DNA of 64,000 bases. Origin: Branchinecta lynchi. Its lineage: Eukaryota; Arthropoda; Branchiopoda; Anostraca; Branchinectidae. The stretch is from positions 32,680,228-32,744,227 of the forward strand of contig JAKZAP010000003.1 in NCBI GenBank assembly GCA_023053575.1. Direction: 5' to 3'. Of this stretch, positions 43,490-57,440 are shown in pieces. Made by a program: the position numbers and the translations under genes. The notes under the pieces are model-generated. The model searched no databases. It was not told where the DNA came from and saw only the letters and a program-made list of their open reading frames with translations. Within the stretch, counting starts at the first letter, position 1; each line of letters opens with the position of its first letter.

Positions 43490-46080
43490 TAACTATAAAT
43501 TCGAAGGAATGACCGGTAGGTATTTTTAGAATAAAAATGAGACATGGGCTTTCAGACCTCAGTTGGCAAAATGGGGTATGCGACACATGTGATGCGCGCT
43601 TGCCCTGAATGTAATCAGCCCCAACCGTCCCGCCTACACCGATTTCCGCTTTTCCGCGTTCCACTTGGTTACCACACTGTTTTCTTTTAAAATTTTCACA
43701 ATTTACTCACCCAACGAAAGAATCAATTTCACTCTAATCTGTCATGCGAAGAGTCTCAGACTTCTTCAAGTTAAGAAGGAAATCATCATGTTCTTCTTGT
43801 TTGTCTTGAAATATACTATTGGATGCGTTTGGTTGAGGGAATACATCGATTACGTCCTGGCCCTTTGCGCAAACTTCATAAATATGACAAAATGCGCAAA
43901 TAGCATAGCTCGGACAATGTAGTGGGCATCTCGACTATGTGCAGCTGACGCAAAACGGATCCAGACCGCTTTCTTATTGATTTTCACATCTTGTCAACAC
44001 ACAAGGAACACAGTTGGCATCCATTTTCATCGGAGGCTGACAAATGTCACATTTTACACTCATTATAGTACAGCGTTCGCAAAAGTCACAAAGATATTGC
44101 ATAACCATGCTTTCACTTGGGCAACGATACATAGACTAAACTTTTGGCTGACCTGTTTTTTTTCTTCAGATTTTATGCCCAGGGCTATTTGTCCTTGAGC
44201 AATACCCAAAACTAACGGTACTATTGGAGATCCAACGTCTAAGAATAAGTCAGTAGATGCTTTTCTGGATGTTTTTTTTTTCTTCCTAACATAGCTTGTT
44301 ATGTATAATATTTCACGCATAGCGTTTTCAAAAATACAACAGATAACATCCTAAGTGTTTTCTGTTACGTATTGTATCTAGAAACCGCGCATCCTTGTGT
44401 TATCTCTTATGAAAGTTCTGACAGTGTACTTACTGGTAATAAAAACAGGGGCTACGAGCTCATATGCCACTTGTTACGAGTAGGTGAGGCTACAAAGTAC
44501 ATGAGAACGTCACAGTCTGGATAAAGTAGTTCAATGTAAACATTCGGCTCGGGCTCCCATCGAAACCCTTGGTCTTGTTTGTAATAGTTGTTATGGAGAC
44601 ATCCCATAGCACTTTGCTCTGCAATAGTCCTCCTAGTTATTCCCTCCCTCTATCGCCTACTTTTCTATATATCTCTTCGGTTTCCATCACCATCATTAAT
44701 TTCCCGGCATCGTGACAATAGGTCACTCGGTCTTTATCCACTAGCTCCAGTTAGCTGCTGGCTAACGCGAGGTCAGGCTTTGATCCATTTCATTCTAAGT
44801 ATTTTGGCTGCGGAATGAATCCGCAGCCAAGAAGAGTTCTCTTTCATCCTTGGTCGGAGCAAGACCTCAGTTACTCTATATTATAATTTATGGTAAGGGC
44901 CAGTTTATATATTTAGTTAGGGACCCATTAGTGCTATATTATATGTGTCACACTCTTGTACACGAATTGCATAAGATAAATTAACTATAGACGTTATGGT
45001 CCATCTAGCTAGTAGGCCTCGGGCTTGACTGGATATGTGAATTCCAGCTTCGCTAGGATGTGTGAACCAGCTTGATTAGGGATTTCTGGATTGACTGCGG
45101 CTAAGCTATAGAATTCCCTGAGACTTTCCCTTGTCTCTTTTGTCCGGTTTCCTGACTGGTCCTGGGGCTAGTGGGCACCTACGGTGTCAGAATGTCTTCA
45201 GCCAACACCCCAGGAGCCTTATCTTCATTAAACCTCGCCTCCACTCGTACATCCTCTCAACAAGGTGTAAGAACAGGGTTTGGAAACTTCCTCCACGTTC
45301 AACATCTTAACAATGGTGTTAGAAGTGGGATGTATTCTTAACATAGTCAACTAGACTGCAATTCGCCGCCAAAGTTGTAACTATCTGTTTTCGACCTTTC
45401 AATGTATCTGGTCTGAAGATTAAAGGCCCCTACAGTTTACTTTGACACACTCATGTTCCGTTTGAATTTAATATAGTTTCTACCGGCAATATATATTTTT
45501 ATATTTTTTCGCAAACCCTAAAAGGCTTGGCCAGAGGTATGACCAAATCATTCCCATTTTTCGATCGTTCACGACCAAGTAAAATTAGTTACTAAGTGAC
45601 ATTTAGTATATGTTCAATACCCCCAAAACGCAACATAGTTTTTGTCCCTACGCGTGAGACACAAGAGAGCCCGCCAAATCCTGCAGCCAAAACTTTAACA
45701 CTGAAAGGAAACCTATAATGCCAATGCAACCTATTTCCGTAACTATATTCGTTGATTTTTTAAACCCGGAGACTCAAATTTCATATGTTACAGTATGAAC
45801 CCACTAACTAATCTTTGTACTTGCAAATTTCACTAGTTTCAATGCGCTTTATGCTCCCCGACGAGTCTTCAAGTATCATGCTATTGATGCGTAAAGCCGG
45901 TTTCCCGAATTTTGCCAAGTACTTCGTCAAGTCAATTGGTCTGGGGAAAGGATTTAAACAGCCGAAGCCGTGGATAATTTCTTAAAAGCAAAGCTTAGTT
46001 TCCAGTATTCAGATTGTTCTGAAAGTTGAAATATAAACAGTAAATAGTCGGATTTGTGCTTCAAACAGAATATACTGGGC
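43490..46080. other. No recognised gene
   Basis: AT-rich DNA with a single R2 end-type motif (CTCCCATCGAAACCCTTGG) at about 44552. An inverted short repeat ATTTTGGCTGCGGA/TCCGCAGCC lies at 44802-44828 and could form a hairpin. Nothing else was recognised. Confidence 0.4.
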
Positions 46081-46268
46081 CTCGACTCCAACCACTCATC
46101 AAGGTTCACTCAAATCGGATAAAAGCTACGAAAAAAAACACGGCAAAAAACTAAAGCTTAAAAACCAATTCAATATGTCTCCATACCCCTACATCGTACC
46201 GAATTCCGAGCGATATATACGTCCGGAGAGAAAGGACCAAAGGTGTCGATGGGATCCCAAAAATCTAA

Positions 46269-49200
46269 TTGTGTTGCGAGAGCAACACTTTGGTTTTGTC
46301 CTCGTTTTTTTTTTTTTTTTTTTTTTTTCCTATGACTCCGATTTCATTTTATTCCTCGTAACTGAGAAGGGTCTAACCTGTGCGGTTTTTACGGAAAGTG
46401 TGGACCTTAGGCCGGATTGATGAATATGACATTACATTTTGGAAAGCTCCGTAGAACTCTTGCCTGGGGCCAATAAGGATGGTTTTTGCTTGTCATCGAG
46501 CCAGAGCCTACGGTTTGCGAAGTGAAGTGAAGTTGTATAGCCTATGTCAGAGAGGACTATCTGAAGTTGTGTAGCGAACCTTTCGTTTCATCAAAAGATG
46601 TTTCTGCTTTCGAGTGGAAAGCTCCGTTCTAGCACGCAAGCAGGCAGGCACCAGTTTCAAATTGAAGATGGACTAAAATCTATAAGTGTTAAATATATGC
46701 GGCAGTTACCCGGCCCCACAGCCAACATATCTTCTTTGAGTGATAAATAGAAAAATCTACAGAGACAAAAAAGTGGCTTTTTCCCACGGGTCCGAAAGTG
46801 CTGCCATCTATTGTTTCTGTCCATGTCTGCGACGATTTCAGCTGAGTTTATAATTTTTTTTTTTTGCACTTTGGTTTGTGGTAGAGTAACGGTATCAGAT
46901 GTGCCTCTTAAACTTTAAAAGTTCTCTCATTGCTAAAGAAACTAGAGCTTATCCTTTGCTCCTTTCTAAGTCGTGACGTTAGAAAGTTGGCCTACGGCAA
47001 AAAAGTCAACTTTTGAACTAAGACAGGTAGAATTTTTTTTTCGACGGCAATCGATAGCCATTGATGAGCCGATCAAAGTATATGCCATCCATTTTTTGGT
47101 ACAAAAATTCCTTCATGAGATACACCAGTTTGAAAATTTCAAAGGGGTTGACAACTTCATAGTAAGGTACATTGGAACCAAAAACAGGCGATACCAGTTA
47201 TGATACATATAGGGGACTTTTAAGCAACAGTCGACTGTTAGCCCATAATCATCTTCGGTAATGAGGGGTTTGCAGCTTTTGCTTGTTGGTATACCTGTTA
47301 TTTGTTTCCGGTGTATTCGATGGTAAGAACAATTTGGTTCCCAATGGTAAGATATGCAAGGGACTTGTAAGTAATAATCGGCTGTTATGCTACAATCATC
47401 TTCTGCGATGATGGGTTTGCAGCTTTTGCTACCTGGTGTACCCATTATTTGTTTCCGGTTAACTTAATGTATATCACGGGAGAGGGACTTGTAAGTAGGA
47501 ATCGGTTCACGAGGGGCTAGGAATTTTTGCAAATGGGTGCACATTGTATTCGATTTCTATAAATCTGACGGTAAGAAAGTTTGTGTCGATGGTCTATCAG
47601 TGTAACCGAGGATTAACTGTTTACACAACGGATACAAACGAAAATGTAAAGCAATGAGGTAGTTTCATAATAATTAATAGGGTCATCTATAGTATTTTAA
47701 TCCTGAAAAGTTACGGATAGCTTTCTATTACCAACTAGATTATATAAGATATTGTTCCAAGTTTTCATCCGTCACGATGTCTACGATTGAAAAGGATAAA
47801 GTACAACTGACTGCAAAGTTAATTTAGTCCCTTCTTCCTATATTATTTTGTTGTTGTTTTTACAACGCTGAAGAATGCCTTTTGATCATATGATTATATT
47901 TTTTAGAACATCCCGTTTAAAAAGCTTATGCTATAATCATCTTCAGCGATGAGGGGCTTGCAACTTTTGATAGCTGGTATATCCATTATTTGTTTCCGGT
48001 GAATTTGATGTCAGTCACGGGAGACGGACTTGTAAGCAAGAATCGGTTCACGAGAGGCTAGAAATTTTTGAAAATTGGTGCACATTGTATTCGATTTCTG
48101 TAAATATGACAGTAAGAAAGTTTGTATCGATGGTCTATCGCTATAACCTAGGATTAACTGTTTACGCAACGGGTACAAACGATACGGTAATGTAAAACAA
48201 TAAGTTAATTTTGTAATAATTAATAGTGTCATCTATGGTATTTTAATCCTGAAAAGTTACGGATAGCTTTATAATATCAACTAGATTATATAAGATATTG
48301 TTCCAAGTTTTCATCCGTCACGATATCTACGATTGAAAAGGATAAAGTTCAACTTCGACGGCAATCGATAGCCGCTGATGAGCTGATCAAAGTATATGAC
48401 ATCCATTTTTTTGTAAAAAGAATTCCTTTATGAGATACACCAGTTTGAAAGTTTCAAGGGGTTGACAACTTCAGTAGTAAGGTACACACTGAAACCAAAA
48501 ATAGGCGATACCAGTTGTGAGACATTTAGGGGATTTGTACGCGACAGGCAACTGTTAGCTCATAATCATCTTCGGCAATGAGGGGTTTGCAGCTCTCGCT
48601 AGTTGGCGTACCTGTCATTTGATGAACAATTTGGTTCCCAAATGTAAAACATGCAAGGGACTTGTAAGTAATAATCGGCTGTTATGCTACACAAATCTTC
48701 AGCGATGAGGGGTTTGCAACTTTTGCTAGTCGGTATACCCATTATTTTTATCCGGTGAACTTGATGTCTATCACGGGAAAGGGACTTGTCAGTAGAATCG
48801 GTGCACGAGGGGCTAGAAATTAGTGCAAATTGTTGCACATTGTATTCGATTTATATAAATCTGACGGTAAGAAAGTTTGTATCGTTGGTCTATCGCTGTA
48901 ACCTAGGATTTACTGTTAACGCAACGGGTACAAACGATACTGTAATGTAAAACAAGGTAGTTTCGTAATAATTAATAGTGTCATCTATGGTATTTTAATC
49001 CTAAAAAGTTACGGATAGCTTTATAATACCAACTAGATTATATAGGATATTATTCCAAGTTTTCATCCGTCACGATGTCTACGATTGAAAAGGATAAAGT
49101 TAAACTGACTGCAAAGTCAATTTAGTCCCTTTTTCCGATATGCTTTTGTTGTGGTTAGGGCAATCGATAGCTCTTGAAGAGCTGATCAAAATATATGCCA

Positions 49201-50090
49201 TCAAATTTTCTGAATAAAAATCCTTCATGAGATAAGCCAGTTTGAAAGTTTCAAGGGGTTGACAACTTCAGGAGTAAGGTACACACTGAAACCAAAAATA
49301 GGCGATACCAGTTGTGAGACATGTAAGGGACTTGTAAGCAACATTCGACTGTAAGCAACAGTCGACTGTTAGCTCATAATCATCTTCGGCAACGAGGAGT
49401 TTGCAGCTTTTGCTAGTTGGTATACCTGTTATTTGTCTCAGGTGTATTCGATGGTAAGAACAATTTTGTTCCCAATTGTAAGACATGCATGGGACTTGTA
49501 AGTAATAATCGGCTTTTATGCTATAATCATCTTCAGCGATGAGGGGTTTGCAACTTTTGATAGCTGGTGCATCCATTATTTGTTTCCGGTGAATTTATTG
49601 TCAATCACGGGAGACGGACTTGTAAGTAAGATCGGTTCACGAGGGGCTAGAAATTTTTGAAAATTGGTGCACATTGTATTCGATTTCTGTAAATATGACA
49701 GTAAGAAAGTTTGTATCGATGGTCTATCGCTATAACCTAGGATTAACTGTTTACGCAACGGGTACAAACGATACGGTAATGTAAAACAATAAGGTAGTTT
49801 TTTAATAATTAATAGTGTCATCTATGGTATTTTAATCCTGAAACGTTACAAATAGCCTTCTTCCGATATTTTTTTGTTGTTGGTTTTACAACGCTAAAGA
49901 ACAGCTTTTGATTATGTGATTATTCTTTTTAGAACATACCGTTTTAAAAGCTTCGATAAGTTGACAATTTCAGCATTTAACCGACAGCGAAGAAACAAAA
50001 CCAAAGTGTTGCTCTCGCAACACTTTAGCCGGCGAAGCCGGACAAAGGTTGCCGCAACACTTCACGTTGCCCGGGCAACGTAGGTCTAGT
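46269..50090 (+). mobile_element. Helentron/Helitron2-like element, copy 3 (3.8 kb)
   Basis: The longest copy. The 5' palindrome GTGTTGCGAGAGCAACAC lies at 46271-46288, followed by ACTTTGGTTTTG and a T run. The inverted counterpart lies at 49996-50023, then CCGGCGAAGCCGG, GTTGCCGCAAC, the palindrome GTTGCCCGGGCAAC (50066-50079), six bases and CTAG-T (50086-50090). The inside has ~800-bp units starting near 47040, 48355 and 49150, plus a partial unit at 47930-48355; each unit contains three shorter related segments with GGGACTTGTAAGTAA-like and ATGAGGGGTTTGCA boxes. It sits in an R2 repeat: the flanks rejoin as in the uninterrupted site at 50416-50440. No Rep/helicase is encoded. Confidence 0.8.
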
Positions 50091-52880
50091 ATTTGATTCA
50101 GACAATCGAGTCTTGTCTTCGCCAGGTCCAGTCTTGGACAGGCTAATCATCAGAGAAAACCAAGTTCAGACATACCTCTACAAGCCATATCTATTTTGAC
50201 GGTACTGACCGAGAGTTCCTGCCGATTTCCAAGCGAACTACTAGTCCAGCAAAAAAAAAATACAGAAACAAAACCAGTGTATCTCCTTATCCCTATAAAG
50301 AACATCTAATCAACTTTGAATAAAAGTTTGACTTAAAAAAAAAAATCCGGTTACAACCGGATTCCGGAATAAATATATGTCCGGGTAAACAAGACCAAAT
50401 ATGTCGATGAGATCCCAAAAATCTAAGATTTGATCCAGACAATTCGGTCTTGTCTTCGCCAAGCTAATCATCAGAGAAAACCGAGTTCAGATATTCTATC
50501 TACCTATCTATACCTCTATAAGCCATATCTATTTTGACGATATTGACCGAAACTTCCTGCTTTACTACTGACAAATTTGCGGTTTCGCCCGAATTCCGAG
50601 CGAACTACTAGTCCAGCAAAAAAAAAAAAATTCAGAAACGAAGCCGGCGTATCTCCTTATCCCTATAAAGAAATCTAATCAACTTTAAATAAATTTTGGT
50701 TTAAAAAAATGAGGGCACAACCGGATTCCGGACTAATTATATGTCCGGGTAAAAAATGATCATTATATACAGACTCAGCGTCTCTTCTTACCCCTAAATA
50801 TATCATCTAATCAACTTCAGATAAAGCTTTTACTTTTAACATATTTTCCGGTTTTTGCCGGATTACAGGCAAACTAGTTGTCCAGCGAGAAAATGTTTTT
50901 CACCATCGGGTTCAGCATGTCTTCTTACCCATAAATCAAACATTTAATCAATCTCAAATGAAACTGTTACTTTTAACCAACTTTCCGGTTTTGGCCGGAT
51001 TCCGGACGAACTGCTTGTCCGGCGACAAAATGATTTTCACCATTATGCTCAGCATGTCTTCATACCCCTAAATCAAACATTTAATCAACTTCAAATGAAA
51101 CATTTACTTTTAACCAACTTTCCGGTTTTTGCCGGATTCCGGACGAACTACTCGTCCAGCAAGAAAATGGTTTTCACCAGCGTGCTCAGCATGTCTTCTT
51201 ACCCCTAAATCTAACATTTAATCAACTTCAAATGAAACTTTTACTTTTAACAAACTTTCCGGTTTTTGCCAGATTCCGGACGAACTACTTGTCCGGCGAT
51301 AAAATGATTGTCACCATCGTGTTCAGCATGTCTTCTTACCTCAGAATCGACTATCACATTAGCTGTTTAAAAATGTTTTGTTTGTCCCTTAAATTGAACC
51401 CCCTCCCCCACTCCCAAATATAGGGCTACAGAACCCATCTACGAACTCAACCTTACCCTTGACCCAGACAATCCTCATACCAAGTTTCATCAAAATATCT
51501 CATTCCCTTCGAGAGTTATCGTGCGTACAGACGGACGGACGGACGGACGGACAACTTTTGCGATGTCATAGGTATCCCTCCACTTACGTTTTGGGATCCC
51601 AAAAAGAGATTAATAAGATAAGAAAATCTTCTTATCCGACAATCGAAGATTTTATCAAATTTAAATAAAACTTTTACTTTAAACAAATTCTTCGGTTTTG
51701 GGCGGATTCCGACCGAATTAATTGTCCGGCGAGAAAATAATTTTCATATTCGGACTCAACACGTATCCTTGCCCTTACATCGAACCTCAGCTTAAAGATT
51801 AAACTTTTACGTTTCAAAATTTTCTGGTTTTCGCCGGATTCCGAGTGAACTTTTGCAATGTCATAGGTATCGCTCACCTACGTTTTGGGATCCCGATTTT
51901 TTTTTTTTATTATTATCGGTTTATATTAATAAGGGACGTTTTGCCATGGAGGAGTTATGGGCTTTCAGTCACGGAAACATATCGTCATGGGGAAACGTCT
52001 TCTTCGAGGAAAACAACAAATATGAAAAAGGAGCCACAGTTTTACTGGTCATTTATATTAGTACTTTACGAGTTCTCTCAATGCTAATGAGATTGGAGCG
52101 TACTCTTTCTGAGATCCCAAAACGTAAAAGTTGTCCGTCTGTCGGCACGATACCTCTCGAAGGGTTAGAACGGGTTAGAATTAATTTGCTGAAACGATCC
52201 ATTGGTTCAAAGTAACGTGAGGATCCAATGAATCAAAGTACAGGTAAGTTCGTAGATGAGGCCTGTAGCCCTATATTTAACGCTGGGGGAGGGGGTTTCA
52301 AATAAAGGAATGAAAATAAATATTTTTCAAGCTAATGAAATAGTCTTTTTATGGGTAGCATCACATAGTGAACCCATATCTGAACTTTTATTTCCTGCTG
52401 GACAAATGCCTCACCCGGAATCCGGCTAAAGTCGGAAATTGTGTAGAAATTTAAAGTTGTTTCTTAAGTCTATTGCATATCCGGAACTGGGGTAAGGATC
52501 AATCCAATTTGAGTATTATTTTCTTGCCTTAGAAGTACAAGTAGTTCATCCGGAATCCATCCAAAATGCGGGAGTTCGGTAGAATTAAAAGTTATTTTCT
52601 GAACTCGATTAAAGGTACTTTATAAGGGTAAGAGAAATATTTATTCCATTTTTTACCTTCATTTCATTGACGGATAAGTAGTTCGTCCGGAATCATGCAA
52701 ACCGGAATTTGGTGAAGTAAAAGTTTTCTTTTGGAGTCGATTAGAGATTGACTGAGGATCCGAGTAAAGATCAGCAACGTTTCCGTATCTGAACTTCACT
52801 GTTTCATCGGACAAGCAATTCATCCGTAATTCTGCCACCCAGAAATTTCATTCTGAAAACTTCAATTCTGAAGTTGTCTA
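50091..52880 (-). repeat. R2 repeat cluster with ~140-bp tandem units
   Basis: About eight related units with CCGGATTCCGGACGAACTA, CTTGTCCGGCGA and TCAGCATGTCTTCTTACCCC occur between 50300 and 51350, then the GACGGACGGACGGAC microsatellite (51530-51552) and CGTTTTGGGATCCCAAAA at 51587-51604. Further R2 pieces follow at 51660-51900 and, in the opposite orientation, from GAGATCCCAAAACG at 52111. Ends are marked repeatedly by GGGATCCC within T/A runs. The class is not known. Confidence 0.7.
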
Positions 52881-53379
52881 GAGCTTTGCTTTGAGTGCAA
52901 ACATGGCAAAGAAAAGAAATGAGTCATCTAGCCGTAGATCGTGGAAAATCAGTGCTTTTACTCTTTTAGATTTCTAATAAATCTCTATATTTCGGTATGA
53001 AGATAATAGGACTGAATCGATCGACTTGCTTCGTCTTACTACCGGATAAACAGGACGATTAGAATCAGAAATAGTCAGAATTAACAAAATCCTCCGATAA
53101 AATTTACAAGGTGATGTATATTATGTGTATTATTTTGTGTATAAAATTATTTTCTGGGAATGGTGGGCAGCTTTTTGGTATCTTACGCTCTACGTCACCA
53201 AGAGTGATTGTTTGTTTTGGTAATTTTGTGCAAAAAGCACTCGAGTTGAGAAGTGCTGTTTCTTAGTCTGTTTTTAAGTTTAGTTTCCTATGAGTTGTTT
53301 GTTTATCCTGTAAATGACCTTTGGGTTTTGTAATACAGATATATAGATATAATCTGAACTGGGGAAAGACAAGATGTTT

Positions 53380-54540
53380 ATGGGACTTGGCGAAGACCGG
53401 AAATATAGAAGACCCGATTATCTGGATGAAGATTCCAATAATTATAAGACTTCTGAGATCTCACTGAAACCTTTGGTCATGCTTCAGGGGTAATATTAGA
53501 AAGCTGAGATTAGTCAAATAGATCCACTTTTGAACTAAGACCGATTGAAATTATTTAACGCTGACCGAAAGCCCTTGATGAGTTGGTCAAAATACCATAC
53601 ATCACATTTTTTGTTCACACAAATTCCTTCACGAGATGTACCATTTTTAACAATCTTAACGTTTCAGTACACATTGATAATACGAAACAGATCTGGGTGT
53701 CAGAGGTATATCTTAGTTTAGCTGGGATTCCAGAAGTGCCACCTGTACGGTGGGAAACACTGCTCTGTCGCGGACTCGAAACTGAGCCTCAGAAAAGTAT
53801 CCCGCAAAAAAGTGACGGTAAAAAAGTGACGATTAAACCGTGGAAGCAAAAATGGTGCCATTTATACGGAAATGGTGACGGTCTCGGATGAAAAATACTC
53901 CCAGCAATACGACAAAAGAAACAAGACCAAAGGTTTCGATGGGATCCCAAAAATTCAATATCTGATCCAGACAACTGGGTCTTGTCTTAGCCAGATCCAG
54001 TCATCGCCAGACTCCTTGAACATTTTTACAATTAAAATTCAGAAACAGATTAAGGCCAAATAGCTAATCATCTGAGAAAACCAAGTTCAGATATGGAATC
54101 AGCAAATGTGTTTACCCCTATAAGTCCTATCTGTTTTGACGAAAACTTCCTGCCACTTCTGCCAAGTTCCCGGTTTCGGCCGAACTCCAGAACTACTTGT
54201 CCGGCGAAAAAAGAAAGCTCAAAAACGAACCCAGGGTATCTTCTTTCCCAACTACACTGGGAGGCCAGTGGAACTACTCAACGGAACTAGACAACGCACT
54301 TCCACCTCTATCACTCAACCGGCGAATCTACAGGATGTTCACCCAACCTTATTCGCTGGCCAGTGCGATTTAAGGTAATTTAAGGTAATGAACATCTAAT
54401 CAACTCCAAATAAAGTTTTTACTTATTAAAATTTTTCCGACTCCAGCCGGATTCCGGTCGAACTATAATGTCCGGATATGATTGTCACACACGGATTCAG
54501 CATCTCTTCTTACCCCTAAGTCGCTTATCTAATCAACTAG
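53380..54540. repeat. R2 repeat pieces, mixed orientation
   Basis: It holds GATCTCACTGAAACCTTTGG near 53457 and, facing it, ACCAAAGGTTTCGATGGGAT near 53926. CCGGATTCCGGTCGAACTA-type units occur after 54130. The region 53680-53890 between them reads CCTGTACGGTGGGAAACACT and similar non-repeat DNA and has an open frame without recognisable features. Confidence 0.55.
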
Positions 54541-57440
54541 AACCTACTTGCCGTGTTGCAACACGGGTACCGAACACCCTCGTAGTCTGTAAACAGAGTT
54601 TATTGAATGATATAATCGTTTGATGAATGACATTCAGAAGACAAATCATAATCAACCAATAAAAATGGGTGACTTAAATATTGACCTTCTTGCAATTAAT
54701 AAAACAGCCCACAGATCTTGAAAAGAAAACGCTCTTGATTTTCTTTGCATGAATTTATCAAGAGGACTCGTACCTACTTGCCGTGTTGCAACACGGGTTG
54801 CACATGAATCTGCTACCCTTATTGATAATACTTTTTCTACCCTTCCTGTTATTTCTACTCACACGATCTTAAATGATTTTAATAACAAGAACGGCAGAAA
54901 AAATGATTGCTTTAAAAAATTAAACTAAGTTTACATGATTGGAGTTTAGTTTTTCAGACAAGGTGTGCGAATGAAGCTACTGAACATTTTTTTGAAGTTT
55001 TTAGACGGTAATTAGATTTGATTTGTCCCATGGTTTCGAAAAAGCATAAAAAAATGCCTAAGAAGGCATGGCTAACAACTGGTCTTTTAAGATCTGCCAT
55101 TGTCAAAAATAAATTGTTCAAAAAATATAAGACTACCCCAAACAATGAAAATCTGTCAGTATTTAAGATGTATAAAAATAAGTTGGTAAAGATAATTAGG
55201 GTTGCTAAAGCCGAATATTATAAACTTTTTCGGATGTAAATGACAACCAGAAAAGAACATGGGAACTAATTAATGACCTCTTAGGACACAGAACCAAAAG
55301 TTCTTATCCCAAAGAATTAATTGATGATAATAATTGTAATGTCACTGATGAACGAAAGATGGCCGACATTTTCAATAATCATTTTTCGACCATTGGAGAA
55401 AAAATAGCATCCCTTTGTCCGAAAGATGCAGAAAATTCTTTTACTGAATATCTACCACTACCTATGGATAATACGATGTTTTTAGCACCCGCTACACCGA
55501 CAGAACTTCAAAATATTGTGTCTTTAATGAAAAATGGTCATTCGAAAGCCCTTGAAGTTCCTCATCATCTATCCTAAAACAAATTTTTCCTGGTATTTCT
55601 GAAATATTTTCTCACAAAGTTAATCTGGTTTTTCATTCTGGAGTATTTCCTTCAGCTTTTAAAGATTCTAAAACCGTGCCCCTTCACAAAGGGGATGACC
55701 CCCGGCTGGGTTCTAATTATCCACCTGTATCTATTTTCTCATCATTTTCAAAGGTTATTGAAAAAGCGTTAAATAATAGAATGTAAGTTTTCTTGATAAA
55801 ATTCAATTTTTTCTTCTAAATTACAATTTCGATTTCGGAAAAAACACAGCACGGAACATCCTATGTGTATAATAGTTCAGTATATTAATGATTCTCTGGA
55901 TCGTGGGGAGTCACCGGCCACTATTTTTTTGGATATACAGAAAGCTTTCGACACGATTTCGCATAAAATACTATTTTGTAAAATTACAAATTCTGGTATC
56001 AGTGGGAAAGCATTTGATCTACTTCACTCTTATTTGACTGCAAGACAACAATTTGTTAAACTGGGTAATTCCTTGTCTGAAAATCTAGCCTTGCCTGCTG
56101 TTGGAATTCCGCAAGGCTCAGTGTTGGGCCATTTGCTATTTTTAATATATGTTAATGATCTGAATGAAATTTCTGTTTTTGATTCATCAAAAATTAACTC
56201 TCAATTCGCAGACGACACATCTGCATCTGTTTCAGCCTCTAACCAAGGTGAACCGGAATCTAACCTCATTTCTTCTTTTTCACTTTTAATGAGATGGTTA
56301 TCTGCTAACAAACTTACATTGAATACAAATAAAATATTATTCATCGTGTATAGTCGGACAGGCTGCAAGTTTCCAGATATGAAGTCCATTCCTGTCCTTT
56401 GTGGTGTTGGTACAATTTTTGAATTAGCTAGGGTAGAATCTATTCGGTATTTGGGAGTAGTGTTTGATCAGAATTTATCATAGAAACTTCATGTGAATAA
56501 TATACGGGTAAAATTTTCTCGTGGTGTTAGTGGTATGAACAGAAGAATTTACTCCCTTATCCACCAATGCGATCTTTGTATTATTCTTTAATTCAGTCTT
56601 ACCTAGAGTATGCATCTTTTGTTTATTTAAATACTTTCAGATCTCATTTGTCTTCGCTCCAGATTCTTCAAAACAAGGCTTTATGAATTCTCGAAAAATA
56701 TATCCCTGCCCGAAGTAAATTTCCGGTAAAGGGTGAGACAGAAACAATGTATGTTCTCCTTAATATTCTTCCAGTGCAACTTTTGCTATTTCTGCAAGTG
56801 TTAATTTTTAAAGTAAATTTAGATCGCCATCTGTTTCTACAATATTTTTCTAATATGGACCTGATATCTCTAGCGCCATCATGTCAAATGTACAGGAGAT
56901 CTAACACTAACCTTCGGCTCCCAAAAATTAGGTGTGAAAAATCCAGATTTTCAGGTCCCGACTCATCAGGTCCCGACTCAAAGGACTACTGATTCTTAAT
57001 TTTAAAAAGTATAATAGTATGTTGTAATATAATTTATTATGAAATTTTTTATATAAGAATTTGTTTATTAGAGTGTGGATGGTTAACTGAATGATTGTTT
57101 CGTGTGCGGTTGGTTTATAATGTACTCATTCTCGCTGACTAATGTCAAATAGTTTGTCATTTTTGTTTATTTTTTGCAAAAGACACACACACGCAAGAGG
57201 GTAGTTTCTTATTGATTTTATTTGATAGATAGCAGGTCATTTAAATTAAGATATTATACAGGTCAGATAAATTAAGATATATTATTTTTGTTAGATTTAT
57301 AGGGTACGTTGTTATTGTTATAGTAAAATTTTTAACAGGCACTGTATGTTCGAATTTCTGTTCTCCACAGTGCTTGTGTCATGTATTTGTATTTTTGTGT
57401 AAAATAAAAAAAAAACTTGAACTTGGACTTGAACTTGTGA
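54541..57440 (+). pseudogene. LINE-B pseudogene (endonuclease remnant, RT, 3' tail)
   Basis: The endonuclease end reads MGDLNIDLL at 54665 and ESATLIDNTF at 54807, with stops between. 55018-55240 resembles the linker before RT. RT blocks: HSTEH-like box near 55845, IFLDIQKAFDTISH at 55927, GIPQGSVLG at 56104, FADD catalytic box at 56205-56216, RYLGV at 56443. Several stops and frame changes mean it is inactive. The 3' end carries an A run and ACTTGAACTTGG repeats (57403-57440), typical of CR1/L2/Jockey-group tails. It is 5'-truncated or rearranged, since no ORF1 is seen. Confidence 0.8.
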
